A stretch of 64,000 nt of DNA from Eledone cirrhosa (lineage: Eukaryota > Mollusca > Cephalopoda > Octopoda > Eledonidae), in assembly GCA_964016885.1 (NCBI GenBank), contig OZ024744.1, positions 29,561,087-29,625,086 on the forward strand. Reading direction: 5' to 3'. Each line of letters opens with the position of its first letter. The first letter of the stretch is position 1. Below the pieces are notes generated by a model that was given only the letters and a program-made list of their open reading frames with translations, did no database searches and was not told the origin of the DNA. This document shows positions 7,765 through 23,400 of this stretch, piece after piece. Position numbers and translations under genes: made by a program.

Positions 7765-9028
7765 CAGATGGTGTCACTGGTAGAGGACCATGACGTGGAG
7801 TGTCTTATACAGATGGTGTCACTGGTGGAGGACCATGACATGTCTTATACAGATGGTGTCACTGGTGGAGAACCATGACGTGGAGTGTCTTATACAATGG
7901 TGTCACTGGTAGAGGACCATGACGTGGAGTGTCTTATACAGATGGTGTCACTGGTGGAGGACCATGACATGTCTTATACAGATGGTGTCACTGGTGGAGG
8001 ACCATGACGTGGAGAGTCTTATATATATCGTGTCACTGGTGGAGGACCATGACGTGGAGTGACTTATACAGATGGTGACATTGGTGGAGTTTCATGACGT
8101 GGAGTGTCTTATATAGATGGTGTCATTGGTGGAGGATCATGACGTGGAGTGTCTTATATAGATGGTGTCACTGGTGGATCACCATGACGTGGAGTGTCTT
8201 ATATAGATGGTGTCACTGGTGGAGGACCATGACGTGGAGTGTCTTATACAGATGGTGTCACTGGTGGAGGACCATGACATGTCTTATATAGATTGAGTCA
8301 CTGGAGGAGGACCATGAAGTGGAGTGTCTTATATAGATGTGACATTGGTGGAGTTTCATGACGTGGAGTGTCTTATACAGATGGTGTCACTGGTGGAGGA
8401 CCATGACGTGGAGTGACTTATACAGATGGTGTCACTGGTGGAGGACCATGACGTGGAGTGTCTTATACAGATTGTATCACTGGTGGAGGATCATGAAGTG
8501 GAGTGTCTTATATAGGTGGTGTCACTGGTGGAGGACCATGACGTGGTGTGTTTTATACAGATGGTTTCACTGGTGGAGGACCATGACATGTCTTATATAG
8601 ATGGTGTCACTGGTGGAGGACCATGTCGTGGAGTGTCTTATACAGATGGTGTCACTGGTGGAGGACAATGTCGTGGAGTGTCTCATATAGATGTGGTCAC
8701 TGGTGGAGGACCATGACATGTCTTGTATAGATGGTGTCACTGGTGGAGGACCATGACGTGGAGTGTCTTATACAGATAGTGTAACTGGTGGAGGACCATG
8801 ACGTGGAGTGTCTTATATAGATGGTGTCACTGGTGGAGGACCATGACGTGATGTGTCTTATACAGATGGTGTCATTGGTGGAGGACTATGATGTGCAGTG
8901 TCTTATACAGATGGTGTGACTGGTGGAGGACCATGACGTGGAGTGTCTTATACAGATGGTGTCTCTGGTGGAGGACCATGACATGTCTTATATAGATGGA
9001 GTCACTGGTGGAAGACCATGTCGTGGAG
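7751..9028. repeat. 1.28-kb partial block, copy of 6433-7710
   Basis: Offset 1,318 bp from 6433-7710, checked at GGTAGAGG markers (6461 to 7779, 6590 to 7908). It sits between the two 2.4-kb blocks. It ends within GTGGAGTGTC near 9022-9032, where the sequence switches to the start of the next 2.4-kb copy. Confidence 0.88.
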
Positions 9029-11438
9029 TGTCCTATATAGATGGTGTCACTAGTGGAGGACCATGACATGTCCTATATAGATGCTGTCACTGGTGGAGGA
9101 CCATGACATGTCTTATATAGATGGTGTCACTGGTGGCGGACCATGACGTGGAGTGTCTAATACAGATGGTGTCACTGGTGGAGGACCATGACGTGGAGTG
9201 TCTTATACAGATGGTGTCACTGGTGGGGGAACATGACATGTCTTATATAGACGGTGTCACTGGTGGAGGACCATGACGTGGAGTGTCTCATATAGATGTG
9301 GTCACTGGTGGAGGACCATGACATGTCTTATATAGATGGTGTCACTGGTGGAGGACCATGACGTGGAGTGTCTTATACAGATGGTGTCATTGGTGGAGGA
9401 CCATGATGTGCAGTGTCTTATACAGATGGTGTGACTGGTGGAGGGCCATAACGTGGAGTGTCTTATACAGATGGTGTCTCTGGTGGAGGACCATGACATG
9501 TCTTATATAGATGGAGACACTGGTGGAGGACCATGTCGTGGAGTGTCTTATATAGATGATGTCACTGGTGGAGGACCATGACATGGAGTGTCTTATATAG
9601 ATGGTGTCACTGGTGGAGGACCATGACATGTCTTATATAGATGCTGTCACTGGTGGAGGACCATGACGTGGAGTGTCTAATATAGATGGTGTCACTGGTG
9701 GAGGACCATGACGTGGAGTGTCTTATACAGATGGTGTCACTGGTGGCGGACCATTACATGTCTTATATAGATAGTGTCACTGGTGGAGGACATGACGTGG
9801 AGTGTCTTATACAGATGGTGTCACTGGTGGAGAACCATGACGTGGAGTGTCTTATACAGATGGTGTCACTGGTGGAGGTCCATGACGTGGAGTGTCTTAT
9901 ATAGATGGTGTCACTGGTGGAGGTCCATGACGTGGAGTGTCTTATACAGATGGTGTCACTGGTGGAGGACATGACGTGGAGTGTCTTATATAGATGGTGT
10001 CATTGGTGGAGGACCATGACGTGGAGTGTCTTATACAGATGGTGTCACTGGTGGAGGACCATGACATGTCTTATACAGATGGTGTCACTGGTGGAGAACC
10101 ATGACGTGGAGTGTCTTATACAGATGGTGTCACTGGTAGAGGACCATGACGTGGAGTGTCTTATACAGATGGTGTCACTGGTGGAGGACCATGACATGTC
10201 TTATACAGATGGTGTCACTGGTGGAGAACCATGACGTGGAGTGTCTTATACAATGGTGTCACTGGTAGAGGACCATGACGTGGAGTGTCTTATACAGATG
10301 GTGTCACTGGTGGAGGACCATGACATGTCTTATACAGATGGTGTCACTGGTGGAGGACCATGACGTGGAGAGTCTTATATATATCGTGTCACTGGTGGAG
10401 GACCATGACGTGGAGTGACTTATACAGATGGTGACATTGGTGGAGTTTCATGACGTGGAGTGTCTTATATAGATGGTGTCATTGGTGGAGGATCATGACG
10501 TGGAGTGTCTTATATAGATGGTGTCACTGGTGGATCACCATGACGTGGAGTGTCTTATATAGATGGTGTCACTGGTGGAGGACCATGACGTGGAGTGTCT
10601 TATACAGATGGTGTCACTGGTGGAGGACCATGACATGTCTTATATAGATTGAGTCACTGGAGGAGGACCATGAAGTGGAGTGTCTTATATAGATGTGACA
10701 TTGGTGGAGTTTCATGACGTGGAGTGTCTTATACAGATGGTGTCACTGGTGGAGGACCATGACGTGGAGTGACTTATACAGATGGTGTCACTGGTGGAGG
10801 ACCATGACGTGGAGTGTCTTATACAGATTGTATCACTGGTGGAGGATCATGAAGTGGAGTGTCTTATATAGGTGGTGTCACTGGTGGAGGACCATGACGT
10901 GGTGTGTTTTATACAGATGGTTTCACTGGTGGAGGACCATGACATGTCTTATATAGATGGTGTCACTGGTGGAGGACCATGTCGTGGAGTGTCTTATACA
11001 GATGGTGTCACTGGTGGAGGACAATGTCGTGGAGTGTCTCATATAGATGTGGTCACTGGTGGAGGACCATGACATGTCTTGTATAGATGGTGTCACTGGT
11101 GGAGGACCATGACGTGGAGTGTCTTATACAGATAGTGTAACTGGTGGAGGACCATGACGTGGAGTGTCTTATATAGATGGTGTCACTGGTGGAGGACCAT
11201 GACGTGATGTGTCTTATACAGATGGTGTCATTGGTGGAGGACTATGATGTGCAGTGTCTTATACAGATGGTGTGACTGGTGGAGGACCATGACGTGGAGT
11301 GTCTTATACAGATGGTGTCTCTGGTGGAGGACCATGACATGTCTTATATAGATGGAGTCACTGGTGGAAGACCATGTCGTGGAGTGTCTTCTATAGATTA
11401 TGTCACTGGTGGAGGACCATGACATGGAGTGTCTTATA
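9022..11438. repeat. 2.4-kb higher-order block, copy 2
   Basis: Copy of 5348-7764 at offset 3,674. Lines checked include CTAGTGGAGG at 9050 and ACCATGACATG at 9315. It ends at a TATACAG to TATATAG change (7765 against 11439), after which the array is different. Confidence 0.9.
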
Positions 11439-14400
11439 TAGATGGTGTCACTGGTGGAGGACCATGACATGTCTTATATAGATGGTGTCACTGGTGGAGG
11501 ACCATGACATGTCTTATATAGATGGTGTCACTGGTGGAGGACATGACGTGGAGTGTCTTATACAGATGGTGTCACTGGTGGAGGACCATGACGTGGAGTG
11601 TCTTATACAGATGGTGTCACTGGTGGCGGACCATTACATGTCTTATATAGATAATGTCACTGGTGGAGGACCATGATGTGGAGTGTCTTATATAGATGGT
11701 GTCACTGGTGGAGGACCCTGACGTGGATTGCCTTATACAGATGGTGTCACTGGTGGAGGACCATGTCATGTCTTATAGAGATGGTGTCACTGGTGGAGGA
11801 CCATAACGTGGAGTGTCTTATATAGATGGTGTCACTGGTGGATGACCATGACGTGGATTGCCTTATACAGATGGTGTCACTGGTGGAGGACCATGTCATG
11901 TCTTATAGAGATGGTGTCACTGGTGGAGATCCATGACGTGGAGTGTCTTATACAGATGGTGTCACTGGTAGAGGACCATGACGTGGATGTCGTATACAGA
12001 TGGTGTCACTGGTGGAGGACCATGACGTGGAGTGTCTTATACAGATGGTGTCACTGGTGGAGGACCATGACGTGGAGTGTCGTATACAGATGGTGTCACT
12101 GGTGGAAGACCATGACGTGGAGTGTCTTATACATATGGTGTCACTGGTGGAGGACCATGATGTGTCTTATATAGATGGTGTCACTGGTTGAGAACCATGA
12201 AGTGGAGTGTCTTATATAGATGGTGTAACTGGTGACGGACCATGACGTTGAGTGTCTTATAAAGATGGTGTCACTGGTGGAGGTCCATGACGTGGAGTGT
12301 CTTATATAGATGGTGTCACTGGTGGAGAACCATGACGTGGAGTGTCTTATATAGATGGTGTCACTGGTGTAGGACCATGACGTGGAGTGTCTTATACAGA
12401 TGTGTCACTGGTGGAGGACCATGACATGTCTTATACAGATGGTGTCACTGGTGGAGGTCCATGACGTGGAGTGTCTTATACAGATGGTGTCACTGGTGGA
12501 GGACCATGACGTGGAGTGCCTTATATAGATGGTGTCACTGGTGGAGGTCCATGACGTGGTGTGTCTTATACAGATGGTGTCACTGGTGGACGACCATGAC
12601 GTGGAGTGTCTTATATAGATGTTGTCACTGGTGGATGAACATGACGTGGAGTGTCTTGTATAGATGGTGTCACTGGTGGAGGACCATTACGTGGAGTGCC
12701 TTATATAGATGGAGTCACTGGAGGAGGACCATGAAGTGGAGTGTCTTATATAGATGGTGATATTGGTGGAGTTTCATGACGTGGAGTGTCTTATACAGAT
12801 GGTGTCATTGGTGGAGGAACATGACGGGGAGTGTCTTATATAGATGGTGACATTGGTGGAGTTTCATGACGTGGAGTGTCTTATACAGATGGTGTCATTG
12901 GTGGAGGATCATGACGTGGAGTGTCTTATATAGATGGTGTCACTGGTGGAGCACTATGACGTGGAGTTTCTCATACAGATTGTATCACTTGTGGAGGATC
13001 ATGAAGTGGAGTGTCTTATATAGGTGGTGTCACTAGTGGAGGACCATGACGTGGTGTGTTTTATACAGATGGTTTCACTGGTGGAGGACCATGACATGTC
13101 TTATATAGATGGTGTCACTGTTGGAGGACCATAACATGTCTTATATAGATGGAGTCACTGGAGGAGGACCATGAAGTGGAGTGTCTTATATAGATGTGAT
13201 ATTGGTGGAGTTTCATGACGTGGAGTGTCTTATACAGATGGTGCATTGGTGGAGGATCATGGCGGGGAGTGTCTTATATAGATAGTGTCACTGGTGGAGG
13301 ACCATGACGTGGAGTGTCTTATACAGATGGTGTCACAGGTGGAGGACCATGACGTGTCTTATATAGATGGTGTCATTGGTGGAGGATCATGACCTGGAGT
13401 GTCTTATACAGATGGTGTCACTGGTGGAGGACCATGACATGTCTTATATAGATGGTGTCACTGGTGGAGGACCATGACGTGGAGTGTCTTATATAGATGG
13501 TGACATTGGTGGAGTTTCATGACGTGGAGTGTCTTATACAGATGGTGTCATTGGTGGAGGATCATGACGTGGAGTGTCTTATATAGATGGTGTCACTGGT
13601 GGAGCACTATGACGTGGAGTTTCTCATACAGATTGTATCACTTGTGGAGGATCATGAAGAGGAGTGTCTTATATAGGTGGTGTCACTAGTGGAGGACCAT
13701 GACGTGGTGTGTTTTATACAGATGGTTTCACTGGTGGAGGACCATGACATGTCTTATATAGATGGTGTCACTAGTGGAGGACCATGTCGTGGAGTGTCTT
13801 ATATAGATGGTGTCACTGGTGGAGGACCATGACGTGGAGTGTCTGATAAAGATGGTGTCACTGGTGGAGGGCCATGACGTGGAGTGTCTTATATAGATGG
13901 TGTCACTGGTGGAGGACCATGACGTGGAGTGTCTTATACAGATGGTGTCACTGGTGGAGGACCATGACATGTCTTATATAGATGGTGTCACTGGTGGAGG
14001 TCCATGACGTGGAGTGTCTTATACAGATGGTGTCACTGGTAGAGGACCATGACGTGGAGTGTCTTATATAGATGGTGTCACTGGTGGAGGACCATGAAGT
14101 GGAGTGTCTTATACATATGGTGTCACTGGTGGAGGACCATGACGTGTCTTATATAGATGGTGTCACTGGTGGGGAACCATGAAGTGGAGTGTCTTATATA
14201 GATGGTGTAACTGGTGGAGGACCATGACGTGGAGTGTCTTATACATATGGTATCACTGGTGGAGGACCATGACGTGGAGTGTTTTATATAGATGGTGTCA
14301 CTGGTGGTGGACCATTACGTGGAGTGTCTTATACAGATAGTGTAACTGGTGGAGGACCATGACGTGTCTCATATAGATGGTGTCACTGGTGGAGGACCAT

Positions 14401-17400
14401 GACATGTCTTATATAGATGGAGTCACTGGTGGAGGACCATGACGTGGAGTGTCTTATACATATGGTGTCACTGGTGGAGGACCATGACGTGTCTTATATA
14501 GATGATATCATTGGTGAAAACCATGACGTGTAGTGTAGTGTCTTGTATAGATGGTGTCACTGGAGGAGGACCATGAAGTGGAGTGTCTTATATATATGGT
14601 GACATTGGTGGTGTTTCATGACGTGGAGTGTTTTATACAGATGGTGTCATTGGTGGAGGATCATGACGGGGAGTGTCTTATATAGATGGTGTCACTGGTG
14701 GAGGACCATGACGTGGAGTGTCTTATACAGATGGTGTCACTGGTGGAGGAACATGACATGTCTTATATAGATGGTGTCACTGGTGGAGGACCATGACATG
14801 TCTTATATAGATGGTGTCACTGGAGGAGAACCATGAAGTGGAGTGTCTTATATAGATAGTGTCACTGGTGGGGGACCATGACATGGAGTGTCTTATACAG
14901 ATGGAGTCACTGGTGGAGGACCATGACGTGTCTTATATAGATGGTGTCACTGGTGGAGGATCATGACGTGGAGTGTCTTATACAGATGGTGTCACTGGTG
15001 GAGGACCATGACATGTCTTATATAGATGGTGTCACTGGTGGAGGACCTTGACGTGGAGTCTCTTATATAGATGGTGATATTGGTGGAGTTTCATGACGTG
15101 GAGTGTCTTATACAGATGGTGTCATTGGTGGAGGATCATGACGGGGAGTGTCTTATCTAGATGGTGTCACTGGTGGAGCACCATGACGCGGAGTGTCTCA
15201 TACAGATTGTATCACTGGTGGAGGATCATGAAGTGGAGTGTCTTATATAGGTGGTGTCACTGGTGGAGGACCATGACGTGTTGTGTTTTATACAGATGGT
15301 TTCACTGGTGGAGGACCATGACATGTCTTATATAGATGGTGGCACTGGTGGAGGACAATCTCGTGGAGTGTCTTATACAGATGGTGTCACTGGTGGAGGA
15401 CCATGACGTGGAGTGCCTTATATAGATGGTGTCACTGGTGGTGGACGATGACGTTGAGTGTCTTATATAGATGGTGTCACTGGTGAAGGTCCCTGACGTG
15501 GAATATCTCATTTAGATGGTGTCACAGGTGGTGGACGATGACGTGGAGTGTGTTATACAGATGGTGCCATTGGTGGAGGACCATGACGTGTCTTATACAG
15601 ATGTTGTAACTGGTGGAGGACCATGACGTGGAGTGTCTTATATAGATGGTGTAACTGGTGGAGGACCATGACGTGGAGTGCCTTATATAGATGGTGTCAT
15701 TGGTGGAGGACCATGACGTGGAGTGCCTTATATAGATGGTGTCACTGCTGGAGGACCATGACGTAGAGTGTCTTATATAGATGGTGTCACTGGTGGAGGA
15801 CCATGACGTGGTGTGTTTTATACAGATGGTTTCATTGGTGGAGGACCATGACATGTCTTATATAGATGGTGTCACTGGTGGAGGACCATGTCGTGGAGTG
15901 TCTTATACAGATGGTGTAACTGGTGGAGGACCATGACGTGGAGTGTCTTATATAGATGGTGTCAGTGGTGGAGGAACATGATGTGGATTGTCTTATATAG
16001 ATGGTGTCCTGGTGGAGGATCATTACGTGGAGTGTCTTATACAGATGGTGTCACTGGTGGAGGACAATGACATGTCTTATATAGATGGTGTAACTGGTGG
16101 AGGACCATAACATGGAGTGTCTTATATAGATGGTGTCACTGGTGGAGGACCATGACAGGTCTTATATAGATGGTGTCTCTGGTGGAGGACCATGACGTGG
16201 TGTGTCTTATACAGATGGTGTCACTGGTGGAGGATCATGACGTGGAGTGTCTTATATAGATGGTGTAACTGGTGGAGGACCATGACGTGGAGTGTCTTAT
16301 ACAGATGGTGTCACTGGTGGAGGACAATGACATGTCTTATATAGATGGTGTAACTGGTGGAGGACCATAACATGGAGTGTCTTATATAGATGGTGTCACT
16401 GCTGGAGGACCATGACAGGTCTTATATAGATGGTGTCTCTGGTGGAGGACCATGACGTGGAGTGTCTTATACAGATTGTGTCACTGGTGCAGGACCATGA
16501 CATGTCTTATACAGATTGTGTCACTGCCGGAGGACCATAACGTGGAGTGTCTTATATAGATGGTGTCACTGGTGGAGGACCATGACGTGGAGTGTCTTAT
16601 ATAGATGGTGTCACTGGTGGAGGACCATGACGTGGAGTGTCTTATATAGATGGTTTCACTGGTGGAGGACCATTACGTGCAGTGTCTTATACAGATAGTG
16701 TAACTGGTGGAGCACCATGACGAGTCTCATATAGATAGTGTCATTGGTGGAGGACCATGACATGGAGTGTCTTATATAGATGGTGTCACTGGTGGAGGAC
16801 CATGACAGGTCTTATATATATGGTGTCTCTGGTGGAGGACCATGACGTGGTGTGTCTTATACAGATGGTGTCACTGGTGGAGGACCATGACGTGGAGTGT
16901 CTTATACAGATGGTGTCACTGGTGGAGGACCATGACATGTCTTATACAGATTGTGTCACTGCTGGAGGACCATAACATGGAGTGTCTTATATAGATGGTG
17001 TCACTGGTGGAGGACATGACGTGGAGTGTCTTATACATATGGTGTCATTGTGGAGGACCATGACATATCTTATATAGATGGTGTCACTGGTGGAGGACCA
17101 TGACGTGGAGTTTCTTATACAGATGGTGTCACTGGTGGAGGACCATGACGTGGAGTGTCTTATATAGATGGTGTCACCGGTAGAGAACCATGACGTGGAG
17201 TGTCATATATAGATGGTGTCACTAGTGGAGGACCATGACGTGGAGTGTCTTATACAGATAGTGTCACTGGTGGAGGACCATGACGTATCTTATACAGATG
17301 GTGTCACTGGTGGAGGATCATGACGTGGTGTGTCTTATATAGATGGTGTCACTGGTGGAGGACCATAACATGGAGTGTCTTATATAGATGGTGTCACTGC

Positions 17401-20400
17401 TGGAGGACCATGACAGGTCTTATATAGATGGTGTCTCTGGTGGAGGACCATGCCCTGGAGTGTCTTATACACATTGTGTCACTGGTGGAGGACCATGACA
17501 TGTCTTATACAGATTGTGTCACTGCTGGAGGACCATAACATGGAGTGTCTTATATAGATGGTGTCACTGGTGGAGGACCATGACGTGGAGTGTCTTATAT
17601 AGATGGTGTCACTGGTAGAGAACCATGACGTGGAGTGTCTTATATAGATGGTGTCACTGGTGGAGGACCATGACAGGGCTTATATAGATGGTGTCTCTGG
17701 TGGAGGACCATGACGTGGTGTGTCTTATACAGATGGTGTCACTGGTGGAGGACCATGACGTGGAGTGTCTTATACAGATGGTGTCACTGGTGGAGGACCA
17801 TGACATGTCTTATACAGATTGTGTCACTGCTGGTGGACCATAACATGGAGTGTCTTATACATATGGTGTCATTGTGGAGGACCATGACATATCTTATGTA
17901 GATGGTGTCACTGGTGGAGGACCATGACGTGGAGTTTCTTATACAGATGGTGTCACTGGTGGAGGACCATGACGTGGAGTGTCTTATATAGATGGTGTCA
18001 CTGGTGGAGAACCATGACGTGGAGTGTCTTATATAGATGGTGTCACTAGTGGAGGACCATGACGTGGAGTGTCTTATACAGATAGTGTCACTGGTGGAGG
18101 ACCATGACGTGTCTTATACAGATGGTGTCACTGGTGGAGCACAATGACATGTCTTATATAGTTGGTGTCACTGGTGGAGGACCATGACGTGGAGTGGCTT
18201 ATAATAGATGGTGTCCCTGGTGGAGAACCATGACGTGGAGTGTCTGATATAGATGGTGTCACTGGTGGAGGTCCATGACGTGGAGTGTCTCATACAGATG
18301 GTGTCACTGGTGGAGGACCATGACGTGGAGTGTCTTATATAGATGGTGTCACTGGTGGAGGACCATGACGTGGAGTGTCTTATATAGATGGTGTCACTGG
18401 TGGAGGACCATGACGTGGTGTGTCTTATATAGATGGTGTCACTGGTGGATGTCCATGACGTGGTGTGTCTTACATAGATGGATTCACTGGTGGGTGACCA
18501 TGACGTGGACTGTCTTACATAGATGGTGTCATTGGTGGAGGATCATGACGTGGAGTGTGTTATACAGATGGTGTAACTAGTGGAGGACCATGACGTGGAG
18601 TGTCTTATACAGATGGTGTCACTGGTGGAGGACCATGACGTCTCTTATATAGGTGGTGTCACTGGTGGAGTACCATGACGTGGAGTGTCTTATACAGATG
18701 GTGACACTGGTGGAGGACCATGATAGGTCTTATATAGATGGTGTAACTGGTGGAGGAACATGACGTGGTGTATCTTATACAGATGGTGTCACTGGTGCAG
18801 GACCATGACACGTCTTATATAGTTGGTGTCACTGGTGGAGGACCCTGACGTGGAATATCTCATATAGATCGTGCCACTGGTGGAGGACCATGACGTGGAG
18901 TGTCTTATACAGATGGTGTCACTGGTGGAGGACAATTACGTGGTGTGTCTTATATATATGGTGTAACTGGTGGAGGACCATGACGTGTCTTATACAGATG
19001 GTGTCACTGGTGGAGGACGATGACATGTTTTATATAGATGGTGTCACTGGTGGAGGACCATGACGTGGAGTGTTATATATTGATAGTGTCAATGGTGGAG
19101 GACCATGACGTGGAGTGTCTTATATAGATAGTGTCACTGGTGGAGGACCATGACGTGGAGTGTCTAATACAGATGGTGTCACTGGTGGAGGACCATGACG
19201 TGCAGTGTCTTATACCGATGGTGTCACTAGTGGAGGACAATGACATGTCTTATATAGATGGTGTAACTGGTGGAGGACCATGACGTGGAGTGTCTTATAC
19301 ATATGGTGTCATTGATGGAGGACAATGACATGTCTTATATAGATGGTGTGACTGGTGGAGGACCATGTCGTGGAGTGTCTTATACAGATGGTGTCACTGG
19401 TGGAGGACATTACATGGAGTGTCTTATACAGATGGTGTCACTGGTGCAGGACCATGACGTGGAGTGTCTTATATAGATGGTGTCATTGGTGGAGGACCAT
19501 GACAATGGAGTGTCTTATATATATGGTGTCATTGGTGGAGGACCATGATGTGGAGTGTCTTATATAGATGGTGTCATTGGTGGAGGACCATGACGTGGAG
19601 TGTCTTATAAAGATGGTTTCACTGGTGGAGGACCATGACGTGGAGTGTCTTATATAGATGATGTCACTGGTGGAGGACCATGACCTTCAGTGTCTTATAC
19701 AGATGGCGTCATTGGTGGAGGACCATGACAATGGAGTGTCTTATATATATGGTGTCATTGGTGGAGGATCATGACGTGGAGTGTGTTATACAGATGGTGT
19801 AACTAGTGGAGGGCCATGACGTGGAGTGTCTTATAAAGATGGTGTCACTGGTGGAGGACCATGACGTCTCTTATATAGGTGGTGTCACTGGTGGAGGACC
19901 ATGACGTGGAGTGTCTTATACAGATGGTGTCACTGGTGGAGGACCATGACAGGTCTTATATAGATGGTGTCTCTATTGGAGGACCATCACGTGGTGTGTC
20001 TTATACAGATGGTGTCACTGGTGCAGGACCATGACGTGGAGTGTCTTATACAGATGGTTTCACTGGTGGAGGACCATGACATGGAGTGTCTTATATAGAT
20101 GGTGTCACTGGTGGAGGACCCTGACGTGGAGTGTCTTATTTAGATGGGGTCACTGGTGGAGGACCATGACGTGGAGGGTCTTATTTAGATGGTATCACTG
20201 GTGGAGGACCATGAAACGTCTTATATATATGGTGTCACTGGTGGAGGACCCTGACGTGGAATATCTCATATAGATCGTGCCACTGGTGGAGGACCATGAC
20301 GTGGAGTGTCTTATACAGATGGTGTCACTGGTGGAGGACAATTACGTGGTGTGTCTTATATATATGGTGTAACTGGTGGAGGACCATGACGTGTCTTATA

Positions 20401-23400
20401 CAGATGGTGTCACTGGTGGAGGACCATGACATGATTTATATAGATGGTGCCACTGGTGGAGGACCATGACGTGGAGTGTCTTATATAGATAGTGTCACTG
20501 GTGGAGGACCATGACGTGGAGTGTCTTATACCGATGGTGTCACTAGTGGAAGACAATGACATGTCTTATATAGATGGTGTAACTGGTGGAGGACCATGAC
20601 GTGGAGTGTCTTATACAGATGGTGTCACAGGTGGAGGACCATGCCGTGGAGTGTCTTTTACAGATGGTGTCATTGGGGGAGGAACATGACGTGGAGTGTC
20701 TTATATAGATGGTGTCACTAGTGGAGGAACATGACGTGGAGTGACTTATATAGATGGTGTCACTGGTGGAGGACCATGACGTGGAGTGTGTAATACAGAT
20801 GGTGTCACTGGCGGAGGACCATGACATGTCTTATATAGATGGTGTCACTGGTGGAGGACATGACATGGAGTGTCTTATACACATGGTGTCACTGGTGGAG
20901 GACAATGACGTGGAGTGTCTTATATATATGGTGTCACTGGTGGAGGACCATGACGTGGAGTGTCTTATATAGATGGTGTCATTGGCGGAGGACCATGACG
21001 TGGAATGTCTTATACAGATGGTGTCACTGGTGGAGGACCATGACGTGGACTGTCTTATATAGATGATGTCACTGGTGGAGGACCATGACCTTGAGTGTCT
21101 TATACAGATGGTGTCATTGGTGGAGGACCATGACGTGTAGTGTCTTATATATATGGTGTCACTGGTGGAGGATCACGACGTGGAGTGCCTTATATAGATG
21201 GTGTCACTGGTGGAGGACCACGACGTGGAGTGCCTTATATAGATGGTGTCACTGGTGGAGGACCATGACGTGGATTGTCTTATATAGATGGTGACACTGG
21301 TGGAGGATCACGAAGTGGAGTGCCTCATATAGATGGAGTCACTGGTGGAGGACCATGACGTCGAGTGTCCTATACAGATGGTGTCACTGGTGGAGGACCA
21401 TGACGTGGAGTGTCTTATACAGATGGTGTCACTGGTGGAGGACCATGACGTGGAGTGTCTTATATAGATGGTGTCACTGGTGGAGGTCCATGACGTGGAG
21501 TGTCTTATACAGATGGTGTCATTGGTGGAGGACCATGACATGTCTTATATAGATGGTGTCACTGATGGAGGACCATGACGAGGAGTGTCTTATATAGATG
21601 GTGTCACTGCTGGAGGACCATGACGTGGAGTGTCTTATATAGATGGTGTCACTGGTGGAGGTCCATGACGTGGAGTGTCTTATACAGATGGTGTCATTGG
21701 TGGAGGACCATGACGTGGAGTTTCTTATATAGATGGTGTCGCTGGTGGAGGACCATGACGTGGAGTGGCTTATAAAGATGGTGTCACTGGTGGAGGACCA
21801 TGACGTGGAGTGTCTTATACAGATGGTGTCACTGGTGGAGGACCATGACGTGGAGTGTCTTATACAGATGGTGTCATTGGTGGAGGACCATGACGTGGAG
21901 TGTCTTATATAGATGGTGTCATTGGTGGCTGACCATGACGTGGAGTGCCTTATATAGATGGTGTCACTGGTGGAGGACCATGACGTGGCGTGTCTTATAT
22001 AGATGGTGTCCTTGGTGGCTGACCATGACGTGGAGTGCCTTATACAGATGGTGTAACTAATGGAGGACCATGACGTGGGGTGTCTTATTTAGATGGTGTC
22101 ACTGGAGTAGGACCATGACGTGGAGTGTCTTATACAGATGGTGTCACTGGTGGAGCACCATGACGTGGAGTGTCTTATATAGATGGTGTCACTTGTGGAG
22201 GACCAGGACGTGTCTTATATAGATGGTGTCACTGGTGGAGAACCATGACGTGGAGTGTCTTATACAGATGGTGTTACTGGTGGAGGACCATGATGTCTCT
22301 TATATAGGTGGTGTCACTGGTGGAGGACCATGACGTTGAGTGTCTTATACAGATGGTGCCACTGGTGGAGGACCATGACAGGTCTTATATAGATGGTGTC
22401 TCTGGTGGAGGAACATGACGTGGTGTGTCTTATACAGATGGTGTCACTGGTGGAGGACCATGACGTGGAGTGTCTTATAAAGATGGTATCACTGGTGGAG
22501 GACCATGACATGTCTTATATAGATGGTGTCACTGGTGGAGGACCATGTCGTGGAGTGTCTTATACAGATGGTGTCACTGGTGGAGGACAATGACATGTCT
22601 TATATAGATGGTGTAACTGGTAGAGGACCATGACATGGAGTGTCTTATATAGATGTTGTCATGGTGGAGGACCATGACGTGGAGTGTCTTATATAGATGG
22701 GGTCACTGGTGGAGAACCATGACGTGGAGTGTCTTATATAGATTGTGTCACTGGTGGAGGTCCATGACGTGGAGTGTCTCATACAGATGGTGTCACTGGT
22801 GGAGGTCCATGACGTGGTGTGTCTTATATATATGGTGTCACTGGTGGAGGAATATGACGTGGATTGTCTTGTATAGATGGTGTCACTGGTGGAGGACCAT
22901 GACGTGGAGTGTCTTATATAGATGGATTAACTGGTGGGTGACCATGACGTGGAGTGTCTTATATAGATGGTGTCATTGGTGGAGGATCATGACGTGGAGT
23001 GTCTTATACAGATGGTATAACTAGTGGAGGATCATGACGTGGAGTGTCTTATACAGATGGTGTCACTGGTGGAGAACCATGACGTGGTGTGTCTTATACA
23101 GATGGTGTCAGGGGTGGAGGACCAGGACATGTCTTATATAGATGGTGTAACTGGTAGGGGACCATGACGTAGAGACTCTTATATAGATTGTGTCACTGGT
23201 GGAGGAGCATGACGTGGAGTGTCTTATATAGATTGTGTCACTGGTGGAGGACCATGACGTGGAGTGTCTTATATAGCTTGTGTCACTGGTGGAGGACCAT
23301 GACGTGGATTGTCTTATATAGGTTGTGTCACTGGTGGAGGACCATGACGTGGAGTGTCTTATATAGATGGTGTCACTGGTGGAGGACCATGACGTGGAGT

